DNA of 64,000 bases, from NCBI RefSeq assembly GCF_039566955.1, contig NZ_CP154796.1, positions 2,294,001 through 2,358,000 on the forward strand, written 5' to 3'. Below are positions 16,100-26,328 of this stretch, piece after piece; the first letter of the stretch is position 1; each line of letters begins with the position of its first letter. The notes under the pieces were generated by a model. That model saw nothing but the letters and a program-made list of their open reading frames with translations. It did no database searches and was not told the origin of the DNA. A program made the translations under genes and the position numbers. This stretch comes from Micromonospora sp. DSM 45708 (lineage in GTDB: Bacteria > Actinomycetota > Actinomycetes > Mycobacteriales > Micromonosporaceae).

Positions 16100-17608
16100 A
16101 TGTCTCGATCCTTTCCGCCTTTTGCGGAAATCGTCGCGGAGGCCCAGCGGAGCCTGGACGCGATGCCGATCGAACAGCTTGCCGAGATCGGCATTCTGCA
16201 GCCGATCGAGAATTACTACCTGGTCGGCACGTACCCGCCCCTCAAGGCAATGGGGGAGATCACCCCGACCGAAACCTTCGCCGGTCTGACCCGTAACGCG
16301 AATATCTACCTGCACCTGCCGTTCTGCGAGCAGCGCTGCACGTTCTGCCACTTCGCCAAGGAGATCCGGCCGGACTCGCCCCGGGTGACCCGGTACCTCG
16401 CCGCACTGCACCGTGAACTCGAGATCGTGACCGGCATGCTCCCGCACCCGGTCACCGCGGAAACGGTGTACTTCGGCGGCGGGACCCCGTCCTACCTGTC
16501 CGCCGCGCAGATCACGGCGCTCTTCGCCCGGTTGCGGCGGCACATCGACGTCCCGGACACCGCCGAGATCACCTTCGAGCTCCACCCGTCGGTCATCGAC
16601 GCGCCCGACTACACCGACCGGCTCGACGCGCTGCGCGACGCCGGGGTGAACCGGTGGGTCTTCGGCGTGCAGTCCATGGACGACCGGGTGCTGCGAAAGC
16701 TCAACCGCGGGCACGAGGCGTCCCACGTCTACCGGCTGCTCGACCTGCTGCACGAGCGGGGCCTGGACAACCACTCGGTCGACCTGATCTTCGGGCTGCC
16801 GTACCAGACCGAGGAGAACTGGTACACGACGTTGACCAGCCTGATCGGGTACGGCGTCGACAAGTTCAACATCTTCCCGCTGATGTTCAAGCAGGCCGAC
16901 CCGATCTCGGCGCACTACCGCAACGAGCCGGGGATCTTCCCCGACCTGCGGCGACGGCTGCTCATGCACTTCATGACCGAGGCGTTGACCCGCCGGCTCG
17001 GCTTCCGGCGCGGTCCGCTCTTCTACTACTCGAAGGCGGCCACCCACTCGCGTCAGCAGGAGAACAAGTACGACTCCATCGAGGACACCAACCTGCTCCC
17101 GTTCGGGGTCTCCGGGTTCGGCTACGTCGGGAACACGCAGTACTACAACGACTGCACCATGGACGGCTACATGCAGCGGGTGGAGGCGGGCCGACCGTCG
17201 GTCTGGCACGGCGTGCACCTGTCGACCGACGAGCGGATGCGCCGTGCGGTCATGTTCAACCTGCGCTCGCGCGGCGTCGGGCGGGAGGACTTCCGTCGCC
17301 GCTACGGCGTCGACCCCGCCGAGCACTTCGCCGCGGAGCTGGCGCCCTACCGGGAGCACGACCTGATCCGGATCGACGACGACGCCATCCGCCTGACCGA
17401 CAAGGGCGTACCGGTCGCCGACAGTGTGGCGCTGCGGCTGGTGAGCCCACAGGTCCTCACCCGGGTCCAGGACGCCAACTCGCGGATCGTCGACCTGAAG
17501 CGGGATCCGCTCGACCGGTACGACTTCTCGCCGCTGGAGCGTGACCCGGTCGGCGCCGGCGTGTCCACCGCCGGTCGTCGCCCGCTGCTGCCGACTGTCG
17601 AGCACTAG
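16100..17608 (+). CDS. HemN-like radical SAM enzyme 2
   Basis: First gene of the plus-strand operon, 502 residues, ATG behind a perfect AGGAGG. Radical SAM motif C-EQR-C-TF-C within IYLHLPFCEQRCTFCHF, then VYFGGGTPSYL and the HemN C-terminal region (GYMQRVEAGRPS ... STDERMRRAVMFNLRSRG). It is more HemW/HemN-like than enzyme 3. Natural-product relatives include class C methyltransferases and cyclopropanases. It lies just ahead of the permease and the Dap genes, which suggests that it tailors the amino-acid unit or the assembled product; substrate cannot be read from sequence. Confidence 0.88.
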   Translation: MSRSFPPFAEIVAEAQRSLDAMPIEQLAEIGILQPIENYYLVGTYPPLKAMGEITPTETFAGLTRNANIYLHLPFCEQRCTFCHFAKEIRPDSPRVTRYLAALHRELEIVTGMLPHPVTAETVYFGGGTPSYLSAAQITALFARLRRHIDVPDTAEITFELHPSVIDAPDYTDRLDALRDAGVNRWVFGVQSMDDRVLRKLNRGHEASHVYRLLDLLHERGLDNHSVDLIFGLPYQTEENWYTTLTSLIGYGVDKFNIFPLMFKQADPISAHYRNEPGIFPDLRRRLLMHFMTEALTRRLGFRRGPLFYYSKAATHSRQQENKYDSIEDTNLLPFGVSGFGYVGNTQYYNDCTMDGYMQRVEAGRPSVWHGVHLSTDERMRRAVMFNLRSRGVGREDFRRRYGVDPAEHFAAELAPYREHDLIRIDDDAIRLTDKGVPVADSVALRLVSPQVLTRVQDANSRIVDLKRDPLDRYDFSPLERDPVGAGVSTAGRRPLLPTVEH

Positions 17609-17611
17609 CCC

Positions 17612-19015
17612 ATGACCGCACAATCCCCATCCGGTGGCACCTCGCTGCGGCGGGACCTCTCCGGGCGTCAGTTGCGGATGATCGGCCTCGGCGGCGCGAT
17701 CGGCACCGGCCTCTTCCTCGGCTCGGGTCAGGCGATCTCGACCGCCGGTCCGGCGGTCACCGTCGCCTACGCCGTCGGGGGCGCCGTCGCGGTGACCCTC
17801 GCGTACGCGCTCACCCGCATGATCGCCGCGCATCCCGATGCGGGCGGGTTCGGCGGCATGGCCGAGCGCTACCTGGGCCCGGGCCCCGCGTTCGCGCAGC
17901 GCTGGTGGTACTGGATCGCCGGGGTCGTCAACATCGGCAGCGAGGCGCTGGCGGTCGGCATCTACCTGAAGCTGTGGTGGCCGGGGCTGCCGCTGTGGGT
18001 GCCCGCGGTGCTCTTCGCGACGCTGGTGCTGGTGGTCAACTCGTTCACGGTCGGCGTGTTCGGCGAGTTCGAGTACTGGCTCGCGATGATCAAGGTGATC
18101 ACGATCGTGGTCTTCGTCGGCCTGGGCGCCGTCGCCATCTTCGTCGGTCTCGGGGGCCGGTCGGCGACCGGCCTGTCGGCCTGGACCGACCACGGCGGGT
18201 TCGCCCCGCACGGCGTGAGCGGCATCTGGCTCGCCATGGTGCTGGTGACCTTCAGCTACATGGGCACCGAGGCGCTGGCCGTGGCCGCCGGCGAGGCGCG
18301 CGCCGGCAGCCGGGACCTGGTCTCCGCCACCCGCGGTGTGGTGCTGCGGCTGCTGCTGTTCTACGTCCTCGGCACCGCGGTCGTCGTCTCGATCGTGCCG
18401 TGGAACGAGGCGGCGGCGGGTGGTTCGGTGGACGCCAGCCCGTTCGTCCGACTGTTCGACATCGCCGGGGTCCCGGCCGCGGTGCACGTGATGAACGCGG
18501 TGGTGCTGACCGCGGCGCTGTCCGCCATGAACACCAACGTCTACGTCGCCAGCCGCACGCTGCACGGACTGGCCGGCAGCGGCCAGGCGCCACGGCTGTT
18601 CGGCCGGGTCGACAGGCGCGGCGTGCCGCTGCCCGCGCTGCTGGTCTCCGGGGCCGGGCTGCTGCTGGCGGCCCTGCTCGCGGCGGTCGCCCCCGAGCGG
18701 GCGTTCCTGGCGCTGGTCGGCTTCTCGCTGTCGGGCGCGCTGCTGACCTGGATCCTCATCCTCGCCACCTACCTCGCCTACCGGCGCGCGGAACGTCCGG
18801 CGGACCGCGGACTGACCGTGGCCGTGGTGCTGGCCATGGTCGTGCTGGCCGCGGTGCTCGTGTCCATGGCGTTCAGCGACACGTTCGGCCTGCCGATGCT
18901 CAGCGGGGTGCCGTTGCTGCTTGCGGTTCCGGTGGCGTACGCGGTTTACGCCCGGCGCCGTCGGGCGGCCGGGACGCCGGACCCGGACGCCGCCGAGCCC
19001 GTCGGGGCACGGTGA
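17612..19015 (+). CDS. APC-superfamily amino acid permease
   Basis: A 467-residue membrane protein with about 12 hydrophobic segments. The first helix has the consensus amphipathic start RMIGLGGAIGTGLFLGSGQAISTAGPAV of the amino acid transporter (LysP/GABA permease) family, and helix 6 region SYMGTEALAVAAGEA is typical. It follows the radical SAM gene by 3 bp and precedes the SbnA-like gene. It may import a precursor amino acid or handle the Dap-type product. Confidence 0.88.
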   Translation: MTAQSPSGGTSLRRDLSGRQLRMIGLGGAIGTGLFLGSGQAISTAGPAVTVAYAVGGAVAVTLAYALTRMIAAHPDAGGFGGMAERYLGPGPAFAQRWWYWIAGVVNIGSEALAVGIYLKLWWPGLPLWVPAVLFATLVLVVNSFTVGVFGEFEYWLAMIKVITIVVFVGLGAVAIFVGLGGRSATGLSAWTDHGGFAPHGVSGIWLAMVLVTFSYMGTEALAVAAGEARAGSRDLVSATRGVVLRLLLFYVLGTAVVVSIVPWNEAAAGGSVDASPFVRLFDIAGVPAAVHVMNAVVLTAALSAMNTNVYVASRTLHGLAGSGQAPRLFGRVDRRGVPLPALLVSGAGLLLAALLAAVAPERAFLALVGFSLSGALLTWILILATYLAYRRAERPADRGLTVAVVLAMVVLAAVLVSMAFSDTFGLPMLSGVPLLLAVPVAYAVYARRRRAAGTPDPDAAEPVGAR

Positions 19016-19018
19016 CCG

Positions 19019-20029
19019 ATGACCGGTCCCGACCTCGCCGTCCCGACCCCACGGCCAGGGCTGATCCCGCTGGTCGTGGGCGACACCCCAGTGGTCTCCG
19101 TGCCGGTCACGGCCGGGGGCCGGGAGGGGACGCTGCGGCTCAAGCTCGAGTCCTTCAACCCGTGCGGATCGATCAAGGACCGCACCGCCGTCGCGCTGTT
19201 CGGCTCCGTGGCCGACCAGGTCGACCCGGTCACCGGCATCGTCGAGTCCACGTCGGGCAACCTCGGGGTGGCCCTGGCCGCCCTGTCGTCCGCCGCGCGC
19301 GTGCCGTTCACGGCGGTCGTCGACCCGCGCACCCCGGCCTACGCGGTACGCGAGATGCGCCGCTTCGGCGCCTCGGTGGTGGTGGCCACCGATGACGACG
19401 GCCGGGGCGGCTATCTGCTCAGCCGGCTCGCCCTGGTCGAACGGATGCTCACCGAGCGACCCACCCTGCGCTGGACGAACCAGTACGAGAATCCCGCCAA
19501 CCCGGCCGCGCACGAGTGGGGCACCGCGCCGGAGCTGGCCCGGCAGGTGCCCGCGGACACCGTCGTCCTGGCCGCCGTCTCCACCGGCGGCACCCTGTCC
19601 GGCCTGCGCAGCTACGCCGCCCGGGCGACGAAGTGGACGGTCGTCGGCGTCGACGTGCCGGGCTCGCACGCGGTCGGGCACACCGAGGGTCGGCGGCTGT
19701 TGTCCGGCATCGGCTCCAGCAAGTGCTCCGGCTTCGTCACCGCGGGCGACGGGCCGGTCGAACGCATCGGCCCCGCCGAGGCGGTCGCCGCCTGCGTCTG
19801 GCTGTCGGAGCAGACCGGTATCGGGGTGGGTGCCAGCTCGGGGGCACTGGTCGCGGCGGCCCTGCGGCTGATCGCGCGGGACCGGTTGACCGAGGTCGTC
19901 TGCGTCTGCGCCGACGGCGCCGGCAACTACCTGGACACGGTGTACTCCCCGATCTGGCGGGCGGCGCACGGGCTCCGCGTGGACCCACCGGCGGTCGTCC
20001 GCGGCCCGGTGGAATGGAGCGCCGCGTGA
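19019..20029 (+). CDS. sbnA: SbnA-like PLP enzyme (O-phosphoserine/glutamate condensing, 2,3-diaminopropionate synthesis)
   Basis: A 336-residue fold-type II PLP enzyme of the cysteine synthase superfamily: NPCGSIKDR with the PLP lysine at K53, phosphate-binding/substrate loop STSGNLG, and STGGTLSGL. SbnA makes N-(1-amino-1-carboxy-2-ethyl)-glutamate from O-phospho-L-serine and L-glutamate; SbnB then releases L-2,3-diaminopropionate (Dap). The SbnB-like partner is two genes downstream, which favours this role over plain cysteine synthase. The stop overlaps the next start (GTGA). Confidence 0.85.
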   Translation: MTGPDLAVPTPRPGLIPLVVGDTPVVSVPVTAGGREGTLRLKLESFNPCGSIKDRTAVALFGSVADQVDPVTGIVESTSGNLGVALAALSSAARVPFTAVVDPRTPAYAVREMRRFGASVVVATDDDGRGGYLLSRLALVERMLTERPTLRWTNQYENPANPAAHEWGTAPELARQVPADTVVLAAVSTGGTLSGLRSYAARATKWTVVGVDVPGSHAVGHTEGRRLLSGIGSSKCSGFVTAGDGPVERIGPAEAVAACVWLSEQTGIGVGASSGALVAAALRLIARDRLTEVVCVCADGAGNYLDTVYSPIWRAAHGLRVDPPAVVRGPVEWSAA

Positions 20030-20946
20030 ACGCCGATCCGCTGCGGGACTGGTTCGACCGCGCGGGGGTACGGGTGGATCCGCGCCGGGTGCTGGCCGAC
20101 GAGATGGGCGACGGCAAGGTGCTCTTCCCGACCAGGCTGATCCCCTACGTCGACCATCGACTGCTGGAGGGCCTGGCCGACGAGGCCCGGACGGCGCTGG
20201 TGGCCCGGCACACGTACCACTACTTCGCGTTCACCGCCCACTTTGAGACGAGGGTGGTCAACCGGGCCGCGGAACTGCTCGCGAACGGTCGGGTGGACGC
20301 GCCGTTGCGCCGGGACGTGCGGCTCGACGCGTACAAGATCTACTGCGACGAGGCGTACCACGCGCTCTACTCGTTCGACGTGGTGCGGCAGTTGGAGTCC
20401 GCCAGCCGGGTCGAGGCGCTGCCGTACGACTTCACCCCCTTCCTGAACCGCCTCGACGACATCTCGTCCGGCGCGATGCCGCAGCGCGGGACGCTGCCGC
20501 AACTGTTGCAGGTCGTCGTCTTCGAGACGCTGGTGACGACGCTGCTGGCCGAGCTGCCGAACGACCCGGACCTGGTCGGGCTGGTCCGCGAGACGGTCCG
20601 CGACCACGCCCGGGACGAGGGCCGGCACCATGCCTTCTTCTCGCAGTTGTTCCGCGAGGTGTGGGCGGGGCTCGACCCGGCCGCACGTCGGGAGACCGCG
20701 CGCTGTCTGCCCCGGCTGATCGGCCACAGCCTGCGGCCGGACCTGCGGCCGGTACGGGCCAACCTCGCCGCCGCGGGGCTCACCCCCACGCAGATCGAGG
20801 AGCTGGTACGCGACGTCTACCCACCGGAGTCCGTGCGCCGGGCCACGCGCGACCAGGCCGTCCAGTCCGTCAAACTGTTCCGCTCCTGCGGGGTTCTCGA
20901 CCTGCCCGAGGGGCTCGACGCCTTCCACGAGGAGGGACTCCTGTGA
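20026..20946 (+). CDS. AurF-like diiron amine N-oxygenase
   Basis: A 306-residue all-helical protein with the metal-ligand pattern of AurF/CmlI: a Glu in AHFETRVVN, ExxH in CDEAYHALYSF, a Glu in VFETLVTTLLAEL and HxxxExxH in RDHARDEGRHHAFF. AurF oxidises arylamines to hydroxylamine and nitro groups. Placed between the SbnA and SbnB genes, it may instead act on the beta-amine of Dap or a Dap derivative, or on an aminobenzoate made by the chorismate operon. GTG 20,026 overlaps the SbnA stop; ATG 20,014 in frame is an alternative. Confidence 0.85.
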   Translation: MNADPLRDWFDRAGVRVDPRRVLADEMGDGKVLFPTRLIPYVDHRLLEGLADEARTALVARHTYHYFAFTAHFETRVVNRAAELLANGRVDAPLRRDVRLDAYKIYCDEAYHALYSFDVVRQLESASRVEALPYDFTPFLNRLDDISSGAMPQRGTLPQLLQVVVFETLVTTLLAELPNDPDLVGLVRETVRDHARDEGRHHAFFSQLFREVWAGLDPAARRETARCLPRLIGHSLRPDLRPVRANLAAAGLTPTQIEELVRDVYPPESVRRATRDQAVQSVKLFRSCGVLDLPEGLDAFHEEGLL

Positions 20947-22001
20947 CCACCTCGGTCGACCGATGGTTCACGGCCGGGCTGCCCGGGCTCCGCGGGCCGG
21001 GCAGCGTCGCGGTGCTGTCCCGCGCGGACGTCCTGCGCTGCCTCGACGCGCTGGACGTGGTGGCGCTGGTCCGGCGTACCCTCGCCGACCACGACGCGGG
21101 GCGTTGCGTGCTGCCCGGCGAGGCCTACCTGCGCTGGGACAACAGCCGGGGCGCGTACACCCGTTCCATCGGGATGCCCGGTGCGGTGCCGGGCGCCTAC
21201 GGCATGAAGATCATCAACGCCAGCGTCTCCAACCCGGAGGCCGGGTTGGAGCGCGCCAGCGGGGTGGGGCTCTGCTTCGACCCGGAAACGGCCCGGATCA
21301 CGGCCGTCGTGGAGGTCGGGATCGTCAGCGCCGTACGCACCGCCGCCGTCTCCGCCGTCGCCGTGGACCTCACCGGGCACACGGACGCGGAGAGCCTGAC
21401 CGTGCTCGGCTGCGGAGCGCAGGGCGGCACCCACGCGGCCCTGCTCCTCGAAACGCTGCCGGGCCTGTCCCGGGTCACCCTCCACGACCGCGTCGACGCC
21501 TCCGCCCGCCGGCTCGCGGCACGCCTGCGCCGGCTCCGTCCCGAGCTCGACGTCCGCGTCGTCGGCGAGGCGGCCGGCGCCGTCGCGGCCGGGCAGGTGA
21601 CGATCGCCACGACCACGGCGGACGAGGGCTACCTGCCGCCGGAGTGGATTCCCGCCGGCGCCCTGGTCGTCAACGTGTCGCTGGCCGACCTGACCACCGA
21701 GGCGCTGCTCGCCGCCGGCGCCCTCTACGTCGACGACGTCGACCTGGTCGCGGAGAATCCCCGGCGCCCGCTCGGTGACCTGATGGCGCAGGGCCGGGTC
21801 ACCCGCCCCGGTTCGGCCACCGGCCGGGCGATCGACGGCACGATCGGCGGCCTCGTCACCGGCCGGCACCGGCTCGTCCCCACGGATTCGTTCACGGTGG
21901 TGAATCCCTTCGGCATGGGCGTGCTCGACGTCGCCCTGATCGACGAGGTACGCCGCCACGCCGCCGGTGCGGGCCTCGGGTCGACGGTGGACCTCGGATG
22001 A
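20943..22001 (+). CDS. sbnB: SbnB-like NAD-dependent dehydrogenase (ornithine cyclodeaminase/mu-crystallin family)
   Basis: A 352-residue protein with the family's dimer/catalytic region (GAYTRSIGMPGAVPGAYGMKIINASVSNPEAGLERASG) and the Rossmann signature VLGCGAQGGTHAALLLETL. SbnB oxidatively hydrolyses the SbnA product to Dap, 2-oxoglutarate and NADH. The SbnA/SbnB pair is the standard genetic mark of Dap synthesis in staphyloferrin B, zwittermicin and viomycin-type pathways. Coupled to both neighbours by four-base overlaps. Confidence 0.86.
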   Translation: MTTSVDRWFTAGLPGLRGPGSVAVLSRADVLRCLDALDVVALVRRTLADHDAGRCVLPGEAYLRWDNSRGAYTRSIGMPGAVPGAYGMKIINASVSNPEAGLERASGVGLCFDPETARITAVVEVGIVSAVRTAAVSAVAVDLTGHTDAESLTVLGCGAQGGTHAALLLETLPGLSRVTLHDRVDASARRLAARLRRLRPELDVRVVGEAAGAVAAGQVTIATTTADEGYLPPEWIPAGALVVNVSLADLTTEALLAAGALYVDDVDLVAENPRRPLGDLMAQGRVTRPGSATGRAIDGTIGGLVTGRHRLVPTDSFTVVNPFGMGVLDVALIDEVRRHAAGAGLGSTVDLG

Positions 22002-22924
22002 CCGGCCACCGGCGCAGCCTGATATCCCTGCGGGACCTCACCGCCGCTCAGCTCACCGCCCTGGTCGAGGCCGCCGTCCGGGTCGCCGACGACCCGGCCG
22101 CGGTGCCGCCGAGCCTGACCGGCGCGGTGGTGGCGACGCTCTTCGAACGCACGTCGACCCGGACCCGCACCGCGTTCAGCGTGGCGGCGCTCCGACTCGG
22201 CGCGCAGGTGCTGCCCTACGGGCCGGAGAGCCTCCAGACCAACACCGGCGAGTCCGCCGAGGACACCGCGCGGATTCTCGGCCTGATGCTCGACGGGGTG
22301 GTGATCCGCAGCACCCGCACCGTCGCCGAGCTGGGTCGGATGCGGGACGCCGGAGACCTGCCGCTGATCAACGCGATGGCCCGGGAGGAGCACCCCACGC
22401 AGGCGGTGTGTGATCTGGCCACGCTGCGACGGCATCTCGGCCCGCTCGACGGCATCCGGGTGGTATACGTCGGCGAGGGCAACAACACCGCCTCCGCGCT
22501 GGCGCATGCGCTGGCCCGGATCCCGGGCGCCGAGCTGACCCTCTACACCCCGCCGGGCTACGGCCTCGACGCCGCGGTCGTGGCCGCGGCGGCGCAGGAC
22601 GCCGTGACCGGCGCACGGGTGTGCCAGACCCACGAACGGGACGACCTGCCGGACGCCGCCGACTGCGTGTACACCACCCGGTGGCAGACCACCGGAACCG
22701 TCAAGGAGGACCCGCTGTGGCGCCAGACCTTCCGGCCCTTCCACATCGACGAGGCCTTCCTGAGTCGCTGGCCGCAGGCGGTGTTCCTGCACGACCTGCC
22801 GGCACATCGAGGGGAGGAGGTGTCCGCGGCCGTCCTCGAGTCGCCGCGGAGCCTGGTGTGGCAGCAGGCGCGGATGAAACTGGACAGCGCGACGGCCGTC
22901 CTACAGACCTTCTGGGGCACCTGA
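21998..22924 (+). CDS. Ornithine carbamoyltransferase homologue with altered amino-acid site
   Basis: A 308-residue transcarbamoylase. The carbamoyl-phosphate motifs are intact: FERTSTRTRTAF and EEHPTQAVCDL. The ornithine side is changed: the D-x-x-x-SMG loop is replaced by VYTTRWQTTGTVK, and HCLP is HDLP in FLHDLPAHRGEEV. This argues for a different acceptor. With the SbnA/SbnB pair in the same operon, carbamoylation of Dap (or N-hydroxy-Dap) to a ureidoalanine is the simplest proposal, as viomycin-type pathways do. ATGA overlap with the SbnB-like gene. Confidence 0.88.
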   Translation: MTGHRRSLISLRDLTAAQLTALVEAAVRVADDPAAVPPSLTGAVVATLFERTSTRTRTAFSVAALRLGAQVLPYGPESLQTNTGESAEDTARILGLMLDGVVIRSTRTVAELGRMRDAGDLPLINAMAREEHPTQAVCDLATLRRHLGPLDGIRVVYVGEGNNTASALAHALARIPGAELTLYTPPGYGLDAAVVAAAAQDAVTGARVCQTHERDDLPDAADCVYTTRWQTTGTVKEDPLWRQTFRPFHIDEAFLSRWPQAVFLHDLPAHRGEEVSAAVLESPRSLVWQQARMKLDSATAVLQTFWGT

Positions 22925-22941
22925 GCCGCCTGACGGACGCG

Positions 22942-23181
22942 GTGCACGCCGGGCCGGTCACCGCCGAGCGGGACGCGGTGTTGTGCCTGCTGGAAGCGGT
23001 GGAGGTGCTGCTGCCCCTGCTCGGGTCGGCAGCACGGCGTCCCAGCCGCGAAGACCTCCACCGCATCGACGGACAGCTACGCGCCATGCGGACGTCCCTG
23101 CGTACCCACCTCTGGCAGACGCCGACCGGCTTTCCCCGGCCGGCCCCCGTGAACAGGAGCGATGACGTATGCAACCAGTGA
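22942..23181 (+). CDS. Small helical protein between the transcarbamoylase and ATP-grasp genes
   Basis: An open frame of 79 codons from GTG 22,942, starting 17 bp after the transcarbamoylase stop and ending 13 bp inside the ATP-grasp gene. The protein reads as two amphipathic helices (ERDAVLCLLEAVEVLLPLLG; REDLHRIDGQLRAMRTSLRTHLW). I recognise no family. The gap it fills is otherwise the only non-coding break in an operon of four-base overlaps, and third-position GC fits coding, which is why I list it. It might be a small accessory subunit; it could also be non-coding. Confidence 0.42.
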   Translation: MHAGPVTAERDAVLCLLEAVEVLLPLLGSAARRPSREDLHRIDGQLRAMRTSLRTHLWQTPTGFPRPAPVNRSDDVCNQ

Positions 23182-24527
23182 CCCTGCTGGTGTACGGCAA
23201 GGGCGGTCCCGCGCTGGAGTATCTGCTGCCGAGGCTGACCAGCCGTGCCATCGTCGACGTGCTGCTGGTCGGCGAGCCCCAGCCGTGGCAACGCGAGCTG
23301 CTGTTCCGTCTGTGCCGCCGGCTCCACCACGCCCGGCCGGACGCTCCGCTGGCCGACGAGATCGTCGCGCACGCCACGGCCGTCCGCGCCGACGCCGTGC
23401 TCACGTTCTCCGAGTACTGCGTGGTACCCACCGCGGCGGCCTGCCGGCGGCTCGGCCTGCCCGGGCCCGGCCCCGGCGCGGCGACCTCCCGCAACAAGCT
23501 GCTCATGCGCCGCGCGTGGGAGGCGGCGGGGGTGCCGAACCCGGCGTTCCGGCCGGTCGACTCGTGCGACGACCTGACCGCGGCCTGCGCCGAGCTGGCC
23601 GGCCCGGTGATCGTCAAGTCCGTGCTGGGCGCCGGCTCGATCGGGCAGGCCACGATCCAGCCCGGCGACGACGTCGAGCCGGTGTGGCGGGAGCTCGCGG
23701 CGGCCGTCGACGCCGCGAAGAGGTCGGGCATGTACGAGCACGGCACCTCCAGCGGCCCTCGGTTCCTGGCCGAAGAGGTGATCGATTCGAGTACGGAGGG
23801 CTGGTACACCGAGCCCGGCTTCGGCGACTACCTCAGCGTGGAGGGGCTGGTGGCGGGCGGCACCTACCACCCGTTGGCGATCACCGCGCGGCTGCCCACG
23901 ATCCCGGTGTACGTGGAGCTGAGCAACCAGGCGCCGTGCGTGCTGGCACCGGAGTTGCAGCAGCGCATCGCCGACGTCGCCCGTCGCGCTGTCGACGCGT
24001 TGGACCTGGACACCTGCGCCACGCACACCGAGTTCAAGCTGATGGCCGACGGCACGGTGCGGTTGTTGGAGTCGGCAGCCCGCGCCGGCGGTGCGGCCGT
24101 CACCCGCGAGCTGCTCGAGGTCTACGGCATCGACCTCGTCGCCCTCCAGCACACCGCCGCGCTCGGCGACCGGCCCGACCTGCCGGGACGGCTGCTCCTG
24201 CCCGCGGACGCCACCTGCGCCGCCGCGTCCCTCTCGGTCATCGCGTCCGACTCGGCGGGCAAGCCCTGGTCCGTCCTGCCCCCGTTCGATCCCGACCGGG
24301 TCGACTGGTCGTCGCTCGTGTCGCCCGCCACCACCGTCGAGCTGGTGCGCGGCCAGTCGCAGGAGCCGGGCAGCCCGATGCCCCGCTACCACCCCCACAA
24401 CGGTGTCCTGGGCTATGCCGGCCTGCTCTTCCTGCGGACCACCGATCCGCTGACGCTGCGCGACGACGCGATCCGGATCCTCGACGGCCTCGCCGAGGCG
24501 ATGGACCGGGGCCGGCAGACGCCGTGA
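23169..24527 (+). CDS. ATP-grasp ligase
   Basis: A 452-residue ATP-grasp protein: N-terminal pre-ATP-grasp Rossmann-like part (TLLVYGKGGPALEYLLPRL), the central lysine-bearing strand GPVIVKSVLGAGSIG, YLSVEGLVAGGTYH in the lid, and the Mg-binding end THTEFKLMADGTVRLLESAARAGG. Such enzymes join a carboxylate to an amine through an acylphosphate. In this operon it could couple the Dap-derived amino acid to another unit, giving an amide independent of NRPS condensation. ATG 23,169 was taken; the ATG at 23,162 is in another frame. Confidence 0.88.
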   Translation: MQPVTLLVYGKGGPALEYLLPRLTSRAIVDVLLVGEPQPWQRELLFRLCRRLHHARPDAPLADEIVAHATAVRADAVLTFSEYCVVPTAAACRRLGLPGPGPGAATSRNKLLMRRAWEAAGVPNPAFRPVDSCDDLTAACAELAGPVIVKSVLGAGSIGQATIQPGDDVEPVWRELAAAVDAAKRSGMYEHGTSSGPRFLAEEVIDSSTEGWYTEPGFGDYLSVEGLVAGGTYHPLAITARLPTIPVYVELSNQAPCVLAPELQQRIADVARRAVDALDLDTCATHTEFKLMADGTVRLLESAARAGGAAVTRELLEVYGIDLVALQHTAALGDRPDLPGRLLLPADATCAAASLSVIASDSAGKPWSVLPPFDPDRVDWSSLVSPATTVELVRGQSQEPGSPMPRYHPHNGVLGYAGLLFLRTTDPLTLRDDAIRILDGLAEAMDRGRQTP

Positions 24528-24564
24528 CCAGCCCGCACCGCTCCGACATAGGAAATGGAGTCCG

Positions 24565-26324
<1,760 letters not shown>

Positions 26325-26328
<4 letters not shown>

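Noticed and set aside
16094..19969. A 1,291-codon open frame on the minus strand
   Set aside because: It is antisense to the radical SAM, permease and SbnA-like genes, whose motifs are clear. The minus product is His/Arg/Gln-rich without family features, a known effect of high GC3.
19019..20029. Annotation of the PLP enzyme as primary cysteine synthase
   Set aside because: An SbnB-like partner in the same operon and absence of sulfur-assimilation genes favour diaminopropionate synthesis.
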